Assembly: GCA_026391235.1 (NCBI GenBank)
Contig: JAPLDV010000541.1
Span: 1 to 13,193 of the forward strand
DNA: 13,193 nucleotides
Direction of reading: 5' to 3'
Source of the DNA: Bacteroidia bacterium
Lineage (GTDB): Bacteria > Bacteroidota > Bacteroidia > Bacteroidales > UBA12481
Made by a program: the position numbers and the translations under genes
The notes under the pieces: generated by a model
Databases searched by the model: none
The model's input: the letters and a program-made list of their open reading frames with translations, nothing else
Told to the model about the DNA's origin: nothing
In this document: positions 1 through 5,788 of the stretch, in pieces
How positions within the stretch are numbered: the first letter of the stretch is position 1
Layout of the letters: each line of letters opens with the position of its first letter

Positions 1-203
1 TTATTTCGGGATTGGATCAAGAAATCTGGTTTTACGGGATCCTGCGGATGTTTTACGTTCAGATCCTGAGATTGATTTTTTAGGTTGAGGGTATCCTGGG
101 CCACAAGGAGGTTGCAGGTGAATGAGAAAAGCATGAATGCAATACTTGTTCTTTGCAAAAAGATCCGCAACTTAATGTATGAGTGGAAGGACTTAGAATT
201 CAT
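1..203 (-). CDS. N-terminus of a secreted protein of unknown function (cut by window edge)
   Basis: An open minus-strand frame of 67 codons runs from an ATG at 203-201 off the left edge with no stop. The product begins MNSKSFHSYIKLR, followed by a hydrophobic stretch (about residues 14-35, with LQRTSIAFMLFSF) ending in LLVAQD. This looks like a type I signal peptide with cleavage near A36-Q37. The next 30 residues are polar, rich in Asn, Gln, Asp and Lys (LNLKNQSQDLNVKHPQDP), as in the linker of an exported protein. No domain is visible in the part present. It lies downstream of the ABC/LolA-like genes on the same strand, after a 187-nt gap with its own promoter-like box. A later Met (residue 24) could be an alternative start but would shorten the signal peptide n-region. 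A small plus-strand frame over the same bases (85-285) is less convincing. Confidence 0.6.
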   Translation of the reverse strand, partial: MNSKSFHSYIKLRIFLQRTSIAFMLFSFTCNLLVAQDTLNLKNQSQDLNVKHPQDPVKPDFLIQSRN

Positions 204-215
204 AATTTCAAGTAT

Positions 216-302
216 TTACCGAATGTGTTCTTTACCTGTGCCTCGTTTTTTCCCTGGAAAATCACCAGACAATGCTACCATATAATCTATTCCCTGTTTC
301 AT
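216..302 (-). CDS. possible 28-residue leader peptide
   Basis: A short frame starts at ATG 302-300, reads MKQGIDYMVALSGDFPGKKR and a further eight residues, and ends in TAA at 218-216. A TAnnTTTG box (323-316) sits just upstream, which would start the mRNA only a few bases before this ATG. The stop lies 12 nt before the ATG of the secreted protein at 203, and the two frames are in phase, separated by that one stop codon. This arrangement fits a leader peptide or translational coupling, but such a short frame can occur by chance, and no homologous family is recognised. Confidence 0.25.
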   Translation of the reverse strand: MKQGIDYMVALSGDFPGKKRGTGKEHIR

Positions 303-315
303 GACCACAGGTTGT

Positions 316-323
316 CAAATATA
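316..323 (-). promoter_or_regulatory. TAnnTTTG-type -7 box
   Basis: The minus strand reads TATATTTG here, a full match to the Bacteroidota -7 consensus TAnnTTTG. No good TTTG/TTG -33 box is seen 17-23 nt upstream. If used, transcription would start near 310 and serve the putative leader peptide and the secreted protein at 1-203. The rest of the 204-390 gap shows no further gene, and no clear terminator after the LolA-like gene. Confidence 0.3.
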
Positions 324-390
324 AGTTTATTTTCATTTTTCAGGTGACCCTATAAAACTTTCACCCCCTCCCACTACTCCTAGGCTCCTT

Positions 391-1053
391 CTATTTGTTA
401 ACGATCTTGTAATTGGAATACTGAACTATCACAGTAGCCTTCCTGGGTAGCGAATCAGGCTTCTGGATGCCCTTGGACATCATTTCATTCATCGCCTTGG
501 AGGGGAAAGTCATATTGTTGATCTCAAAGCTGACAGTCAAAAGGTCGGGCAAAGGATAGAATGTGGTATTGTACACAAAATCAATAAGATATGATCCAGA
601 CTTCCTGGTATACGTTTTCATCCGCATAATACGGCTCAGCTCTGGATCGATCCAAAGCTGGGCAAGGATAACATCCGAATCTTCAGCTTCCGGAATTACT
701 TTGATGATCCTGGTTTTCAGGTTATTCACCAACTCTTCACCAACATCGATGGCCGTATATTTGGCTTTGAGCAGCTGAAGATAGTCCATCTGTAATCCCT
801 TCCTGGGAAGAAGAGCCAATCCCTGGACATCGAAAGTGAATTTATCGGGACTTTCAAACCTGACCTTCATCTTCCGGTCCTTGATGTTGATAAAATCCAC
901 ATCTACCTTAACCAGTGCATCTGCCTCAAAACGGAGTATTTTATCCATGTTCTGTCCAACGGACTTTAACAGGGATTCTGCATCCTGAGCCGGAAGGGAC
1001 CTGCCGATCAGTAAGCAGATCAAGCCGATAGGAATTATTTTTAAAGATGTCAT
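391..1053 (-). CDS. LolA-like periplasmic outer-membrane lipoprotein-sorting family protein
   Basis: The protein has 220 residues. Residues 1-22 form a type I signal peptide (hydrophobic IIPIGLICLLIG, cleavage near SLPA-QDA), so the mature protein should be periplasmic. The body has the beta-rich pattern of LolA/LolB-fold proteins in Bacteroidota: an early FEADALVKVDVDF strand pair, ESPDKFTFDVQG, then LWIDPELSRIMRMKTYTRKSG and a late LPDLLTVSFEINNMTFP. LolA-fold proteins carry acylated or hydrophobic cargo in a half-barrel. Here the partner is probably the ABC exporter encoded 39 nt upstream on the same strand, but cargo and role cannot be read from sequence. Length is normal for a single LolA-like domain. 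The start is the only Met giving a complete signal peptide. It could equally be annotated as a hypothetical secreted protein; the fold assignment is from pattern, not a search. Confidence 0.7.
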   Translation of the reverse strand: MTSLKIIPIGLICLLIGRSLPAQDAESLLKSVGQNMDKILRFEADALVKVDVDFINIKDRKMKVRFESPDKFTFDVQGLALLPRKGLQMDYLQLLKAKYTAIDVGEELVNNLKTRIIKVIPEAEDSDVILAQLWIDPELSRIMRMKTYTRKSGSYLIDFVYNTTFYPLPDLLTVSFEINNMTFPSKAMNEMMSKGIQKPDSLPRKATVIVQYSNYKIVNK

Positions 1054-1092
1054 TCGTAAATACTTATCCGTATTTGTCAGATTTGTTTCAGG

Positions 1093-1929
1093 TTAACTCA
1101 GAATATCTTTCTTCCGAAAATACCAGATGGTTGCACTTAAAAACCCTGCAACATATATTGCTTGTATCAGTATGGCATGACCCAGGGTTGATAAGCCTGA
1201 ATCGGTTTGAAAGAACAGTTGCCAGGAAGGAAGATAGGAGGTGAAAATGTAATGATTGACGGGTCCGAGCAGCGAAGCCCCAACTGTGCTGACAATAGTG
1301 ATGCCGATTATCAGGGCAACGGTTCCGATGATCGGTCCGATTGAATTGTCGGCGAATGCGGAAAGCAGAAATGACAATGCTGCTACAGTGGTCATGCTTA
1401 AAATCCCGTAACCATAGGCACCGGCGAATCTCCATAGAACATCATCTGCCGAGAAAACATTCACCTTGTTGGTCACCACCAGCAAATCGCCCGGCCCGAA
1501 AAGAATCAGTCCGATGCCTATGCTGAGGATGGCCATAACAGCCACCAGCATGACAGCATAAATCCAGCCGGCAATGAATTTGGCAAGTACCAGTTGAACG
1601 CGGCTGACCGGCCGGGTAAGGATCAGCCGGAAGGTGCCGGAATTGGCTTCTCCGGCCAGCAAATCACCGGTTACCAGTGCAACTAAAATTGGTACATGAA
1701 TCCACAGCGTGTTCAGAATGATATAAGAAACCAGGTAAAGGTTGATTATGTTACCTTCAAAGATGAAACGATCTTTGATGTTCTGCATAATAAAGCCCAT
1801 CATCATATCACCTTCCAGCAATACTCCGAATTCTACGGCAAGAACAATGATAATGATGGCGCCAAACCCGATATAGGTTCTGGGTTTACTGAAGATTTTA
1901 TACAGTTCAATGCTAATTAATTTTCTCAT
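1093..1929 (-). CDS. ABC-2 type exporter permease
   Basis: An integral inner-membrane protein of 278 residues with about six helices (roughly residues 19-38, 62-84, 115-145, 170-192, 196-222 and 250-271). Between helices 2 and 3 lies GEANSGTFRLILTRPVSR (residues 93-110), the cytoplasmic coupling motif typical of ABC-2 permeases (ge.nsGTfrlilt.PvsR). The tail FRKKDILS is also typical. The start chosen is ATG 1929-1927 (MRKLISIELYKIF). The frame extends upstream to 1983, but those 18 residues are polar and lie inside the ATPase gene. The chosen start overlaps the ATPase 3' end by 17 nt, implying translational coupling. With the ATPase it should form a homodimeric or heterodimeric export complex. 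The substrate is unknown, and the following LolA-like gene hints at envelope lipid or lipoprotein handling. Confidence 0.88.
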   Translation of the reverse strand: MRKLISIELYKIFSKPRTYIGFGAIIIIVLAVEFGVLLEGDMMMGFIMQNIKDRFIFEGNIINLYLVSYIILNTLWIHVPILVALVTGDLLAGEANSGTFRLILTRPVSRVQLVLAKFIAGWIYAVMLVAVMAILSIGIGLILFGPGDLLVVTNKVNVFSADDVLWRFAGAYGYGILSMTTVAALSFLLSAFADNSIGPIIGTVALIIGITIVSTVGASLLGPVNHYIFTSYLPSWQLFFQTDSGLSTLGHAILIQAIYVAGFLSATIWYFRKKDILS

Positions 1930-2833
1930 CTTCTGTGATTTGTAAGAAAAAATCTTCCAGTGAACGTGCCGGTTCAACCCCAAAGATTTGCATTTTTTGT
2001 TCTACCAGGAAAGCATTGAGTTCCGGTATTTCATCCTTATTGATCTTAAAATAGATTCGCTCCTGATTACTTTTGATGATTCTTTCAGCCCAGGCGGTTT
2101 CGTTCAGCAGTGCGAGGCCGGCAGCCGTATCCCCGAGTACAAATGCTACCTGACGCTCCTGGCTGTTAACCAGCTCCTGCACATTGCCTTCAACGAGAGC
2201 CTTTCCTTTGTCGATTATGATCATCCGGTTAGCGATCTGTTCAATCTCAAATAGTATATGGCTGGATAACAGGATGGTGATTTTTTTATCCTGGTTAAGC
2301 GATTTTAAAAGATCACGAATTTCCTTTTGCCCCTGAGGATCCAGACCGTTTGTGGGTTCATCGAGTATGATCAGATCAGGATTATGGAGCAGCGACTGGG
2401 CAATACCGAGCCTTTGTCTCATGCCCAGTGAATAAGTTCTTACGGTGCTGTCGGCCCGGGGCAGGAGCCCTACCAGTTCAAGAACTTCGTCCACCCTGTG
2501 CTTCAGGTTTGAAATATTAGAAAGTTTACCAAGTATTTCGAGATTTTTCCTTGCCGAAAGGTAATTGTAGAAATCAGGTTTTTCAATCAATGCGCCGAGG
2601 CGGCTGAGAGTTTTATAACGATCAACGGACAGGTCCTGGCCAAATAGCAGTATCCTCCCTGATGTTGGCCGGATGAGGGAAAGCATCATCCGGATGGTCG
2701 TGCTTTTCCCTGAACCATTGGGCCCCAGGAAACCGTAAATATCACCCGGCAGCACCTTCATCGACAGGTCATCCACCGCCCGGATCTGGCCATAGTGCTT
2801 GCTGAGGTTATGGATTTCGATGTAGGGAGCCAT
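1913..2833 (-). CDS. ABC exporter ATP-binding protein
   Basis: A cytoplasmic ATPase of 306 residues with all expected motifs: Walker A GPNGSGKS (residues 37-44), signature YSLGMRQR (134-141), Walker B LIILDEP (154-160), D-loop GLD (163-165) and H-loop His192. After about residue 220 comes an 80-residue C-terminal extension (VAFVLGDTAAGL..., KINKDEIPEL...LEDFFLQITEDE), the accessory domain common in exporters of the CcmA/NatA/bacitracin type. It pairs with the permease gene overlapping its 3' end. ATG 2833 is the first Met in frame, and the ABC core begins immediately after it (YIEIHNLSKHYG). The sequence before this start is unusual: a tandem heptamer repeat ends two bases before the ATG, so the untranslated region is almost wholly repeat. 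Confidence 0.93.
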   Translation of the reverse strand: MAPYIEIHNLSKHYGQIRAVDDLSMKVLPGDIYGFLGPNGSGKSTTIRMMLSLIRPTSGRILLFGQDLSVDRYKTLSRLGALIEKPDFYNYLSARKNLEILGKLSNISNLKHRVDEVLELVGLLPRADSTVRTYSLGMRQRLGIAQSLLHNPDLIILDEPTNGLDPQGQKEIRDLLKSLNQDKKITILLSSHILFEIEQIANRMIIIDKGKALVEGNVQELVNSQERQVAFVLGDTAAGLALLNETAWAERIIKSNQERIYFKINKDEIPELNAFLVEQKMQIFGVEPARSLEDFFLQITEDEKIN

Positions 2834-2835
2834 GG

Positions 2836-2905
2836 TCAGTTATCAGTTATCGGTTATCAGTTATCAGGTATCAGTTATCGGGTATCGGGTATCGGGTATC
2901 GGGCT
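2836..2905. repeat. heptamer tandem repeat (TCRGKTA)n before the ABC ATPase start
   Basis: Ten head-to-tail 7-bp units: TCAGTTA, TCAGTTA, TCGGTTA, TCAGTTA, TCAGGTA, TCAGTTA, then three TCGGGTA and a final degenerate TCGGGCT. Variants change at the third and fifth bases. The array ends two bases from the ATPase start codon. The same family appears inside the GH38 gene at 6087-6114. Confidence 0.9.
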
Positions 2906-2959
2906 TTAAGTTTCGCTGGTGCCAGGTTTGAAATTTGATTTATTGGGGTTTGGAGTTTA

Positions 2960-3008
2960 TTTGTTATTTGTTGATTGACATTTGTTATTTGCTGTCACGC
3001 ATCACGAT
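2960..3008. repeat. second heptamer repeat family (TTTGTTA / TCACGNN)
   Basis: The bases read as consecutive 7-mers: TTTGTTA, TTTGTTG, ATTGACA, TTTGTTA, TTTGCTG, TCACGCA, TCACGAT. The last unit overlaps the GH78 stop codon (TCA at 3002-3004 on plus is TGA on minus). The remaining 2906-2959 between the two arrays holds nothing recognisable, and no promoter box was seen for the ABC operon. Confidence 0.75.
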
Positions 3009-5761
3009 TCTTTAGTCACGAACTCATACGACCCCGATCCCACCTGGAAGACGGCAAAACCTTTGTCCATTTTCAGGAACTTAATATCAGATGAAGATGT
3101 TACCGGTTTGCCGCTTTCGGTTACCTGCTTATAGTCATTGGTTTTAATATAGATATCGGCACTGGTATTGGCGGGAATGGTGACTTTCATGGTCATTTTG
3201 CTGTTTTCCGTGTTCCATTCAGATTTAACCGGACCGTACATCGATACATGCTCTGCGCGGGCCCAGGATAATCCGCCTCCGGGAACCGGCCGGATGATTA
3301 TTTTCTTATAGGCGGGAACAACAGGATCTTCCTGTAATCCGGCTACCTGAGAGTATAACCAGCTGCCTATTGCTCCATAGGCATAATGGTTGAATGAGTT
3401 CATTCCGGCATCCTGGAAGCTGCCATCGGGTTTGATCCCATCCCAGCGCTCCCAGATGGTGGTTGCACCTTTGGTAATTGGATAGAGATATCCCGGGTAA
3501 TCTTTACGCATCAACAGCATATATGCCAGGTCGTCATATCCGAATTCGGATAATACGGGATTCACCATTGACGAGCCGATAAAACCGGCGGTGATATGTC
3601 CGAACGACTTGACATCCTTAGCCAGCCGGGCGGCTACACTGTCGCGTTGGGATTCCGGGACCAAACCGAAGCTGAGTGCGACTACATAGGCGGTTTGAGT
3701 ATTTGAAGACAATCGGCCGTTCGGGGTTACAAACTCTTTCTGGAAAGCACCGCGAATGCTATTGTACAGTTCCTGATAGGCTGCGGCGTCATCCTGTTTT
3801 TTCAGGATTCCGGCTATTCGGCTAACCAGTTTGGTTGACCAGGCAAAGTAAGCAGTTGCGATGAGGTCCTTGTCGGTGGTAGCACCCGGGTAATCTGAGC
3901 GGTTGGATGCAAAAGCCAGCCAGTCGCCGAAATGCTCGCCGTTGTTCCACAAAAAGCTGCTGCCCGATCGGGTTTTCATATAGTTGATCCAGGCTTTCAT
4001 CGATTCGTACTGACGCTCGAGAATCCTTTTATCTCCATACTGCCGGTAGACTGTCCACGGCACGATCACGGTAGCATCGGCCCATCCGGCGGATCCGCCA
4101 TCTTTCAGGATGTCGGGTATAACATGGGGGCCGCGGCCATCGGGCAATTGGTCGAAAGCCATATCCTTCAGCCATTTGGTATAAAAGGTAGCGGCATCCC
4201 GGTTGAAACAGGCAGTCGGGGAAAAAACCTGTGCGTCGCCGGTCCAGCCCAGGCGCTCATCACGCTGGGGACAATCTGTAGGGACATCCACGAAATTGCC
4301 CATCAATCCCCATTGAATATTATGCTGGAGCTGGTTGATCATCGGATCTGAACAGGCAAATTCTCCGGCAGGTTTCATATCCGAATGAATAACGATACCG
4401 GTAATATCTTCTTTACCAGGCATTTTTATGAATCCGGAGACTTTAACAAACCTGAATCCCTGAAAGGTGAAATGGGGTTCGTACACCTCCACGCCATTGC
4501 CTTTCAGAACATATTCGATAGTTTGTTTTGCTGCACGGAGGTTGGTGTAGTACATGTTTCCTTCCTTGTCGAGCACTTCGGCATGCCGGAGTGTCACTTT
4601 GCAACCGGCTTGTCCGCTGACTTTAAATTTAACCCAGCCAACCATGTTCTGTCCCATATCCACCAAGGTATCGCCATTGGGTGCAGTAAATATTTTGACC
4701 GGCGTGAGTTCAGCCATTCTTCTTACGGGCGGTCCGCTCTGTGCAGCGAGATTTTCTTTGCCAAATTCCTTTTCCACTACCGGGGTCCATGCTTTATCAA
4801 CAAACAATGGTGAGCTCCAGCCCGGAATTTCCAATCGGGCATCGTACTTCTCGCCGTGATATATTTCAGATATAAGGATCGGACTTTTGTTGAATTTCCA
4901 GGTTTTATCGGTAACGACCAGGGCTTTTGATCCATCAGCATAAACCACCTCAAGCTGTGCCAGCACTCCTAATTGGTTTCCATAAAGATTACGTTCTTTG
5001 CTCCATCCAAGATCACCCCGGTACCAGCCGTTTCCAAGAATAACACCGATTGCATTATCACCCTTTTTAAGCAGTTTGGTCAGATCGTAGGTCTGAAATT
5101 GCAGATGCTTGTTGTAGCTGGTCCACCCCGGAGTAAAGAGCCAGTCGTTCGGGATTTCGCCGTTCACTTCAAGGTGATAAAGCCCATGTGCAGTGATATA
5201 TAACCGGGCCGATTTAACTTCCTTATTAAGTTTGAATGTTTTTCGGATCAATGGGCAGGGTTCTTCTGCCTTGGCATCGGCGATGGTCTGGGGTTCAATC
5301 CAGGATGCTTTCCAGTCGGTTGGTTTCACGAGTCCCATCTCCCAGAAAGATGCTGGAGCCCAATCGGTTATGCGACTCTGATTATCCCAGATCCTGACGG
5401 TCCAGTAATATCTTTTTCCGGATTCCAGGGCAGGGCCTTCATAAACCACCTGATTACTCTCATCAGATTGCACCTTATTGCTGGTCCAGATCAGAGAATT
5501 TCCGCTTTTCAGTTTTTCAGGCGAAACACTTACACGAACCTCATAAGCAACCTGTTTGATGTTCCGCGAATTGGCTTTAATAATCCAGCTTAAACGAGGT
5601 TGCAATGCATCTGTTCCGATAGGATTAAACTGATATTCAGCACGAAGTCCGATGACTTCAACGACCGGTTTTGATTTTTGCGCAAACGACAGTTGGCCAA
5701 CAAGAATGGTTCCTGTTATTGCCAGAACTAAGAATAGGCCTGATAATTTTTTCATGTTCAA
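3002..5761 (-). CDS. secreted GH78 alpha-L-rhamnosidase
   Basis: A 919-residue enzyme that removes terminal alpha-L-rhamnose from plant or bacterial glycans and glycosides by an inverting mechanism. Residues 1-27 form a signal peptide (LFLVLAITGTIL, SFA-Q), so it acts in the periplasm or outside. Order of parts: N-terminal beta-sandwich domains (about 30-480; RLSWIIKA, KASWIEP, ITAHGLYHLEVNGE, LGNGWYRGD), the (alpha/alpha)6 catalytic barrel (about 485-810) and a C-terminal beta domain. The GH78 signature DVPTDCPQRDERLGWTGD spans 492-509; Glu502 matches the family general acid. The motif TTIWERWDG places Glu771 as the general base. Length is in the usual range. It follows the GH38 gene by 27 nt, so co-transcription with the symporter and mannosidase is likely. 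Met1 or Met3 could start it; both keep the signal peptide. The last codons and stop run into a heptamer repeat, so the C-terminus may have been altered. Confidence 0.95.
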   Translation of the reverse strand: MNMKKLSGLFLVLAITGTILVGQLSFAQKSKPVVEVIGLRAEYQFNPIGTDALQPRLSWIIKANSRNIKQVAYEVRVSVSPEKLKSGNSLIWTSNKVQSDESNQVVYEGPALESGKRYYWTVRIWDNQSRITDWAPASFWEMGLVKPTDWKASWIEPQTIADAKAEEPCPLIRKTFKLNKEVKSARLYITAHGLYHLEVNGEIPNDWLFTPGWTSYNKHLQFQTYDLTKLLKKGDNAIGVILGNGWYRGDLGWSKERNLYGNQLGVLAQLEVVYADGSKALVVTDKTWKFNKSPILISEIYHGEKYDARLEIPGWSSPLFVDKAWTPVVEKEFGKENLAAQSGPPVRRMAELTPVKIFTAPNGDTLVDMGQNMVGWVKFKVSGQAGCKVTLRHAEVLDKEGNMYYTNLRAAKQTIEYVLKGNGVEVYEPHFTFQGFRFVKVSGFIKMPGKEDITGIVIHSDMKPAGEFACSDPMINQLQHNIQWGLMGNFVDVPTDCPQRDERLGWTGDAQVFSPTACFNRDAATFYTKWLKDMAFDQLPDGRGPHVIPDILKDGGSAGWADATVIVPWTVYRQYGDKRILERQYESMKAWINYMKTRSGSSFLWNNGEHFGDWLAFASNRSDYPGATTDKDLIATAYFAWSTKLVSRIAGILKKQDDAAAYQELYNSIRGAFQKEFVTPNGRLSSNTQTAYVVALSFGLVPESQRDSVAARLAKDVKSFGHITAGFIGSSMVNPVLSEFGYDDLAYMLLMRKDYPGYLYPITKGATTIWERWDGIKPDGSFQDAGMNSFNHYAYGAIGSWLYSQVAGLQEDPVVPAYKKIIIRPVPGGGLSWARAEHVSMYGPVKSEWNTENSKMTMKVTIPANTSADIYIKTNDYKQVTESGKPVTSSSDIKFLKMDKGFAVFQVGSGSYEFVTKES

Positions 5762-5772
5762 ACAATTTTATT

Positions 5773-5780
5773 CAAAGGTA
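5773..5780 (-). promoter_or_regulatory. TAnnTTTG-type -7 box before the rhamnosidase gene
   Basis: The minus strand reads TACCTTTG, a full match to TAnnTTTG, between the GH38 stop and the GH78 start. A convincing -33 TTG is not visible, and the implied leader would be only a few bases, so it may be chance or an internal promoter of the operon. Confidence 0.25.
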
Positions 5781-5788
5781 ATTTATTT

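Noticed and set aside
85..285. Plus-strand open frame of 66 codons at the left end
   Set aside because: The minus strand gives a signal-peptide-bearing frame over the same bases; the plus frame shows no domain or start signal.
1088..1435. Minus-strand open frame of 115 codons
   Set aside because: It lies wholly in another frame of the ABC permease gene, which has clear membrane helices; the alternative protein is Arg/His/Cys-rich and looks like a shadow.
2836..2905. CRISPR-like direct repeats
   Set aside because: Units are 7 bp, contiguous and without spacers; this is a tandem heptamer array.
3932..4859. Several plus-strand open frames opposite the rhamnosidase
   Set aside because: They are antisense shadows of a well-supported GH78 gene with its catalytic motifs in the other strand.
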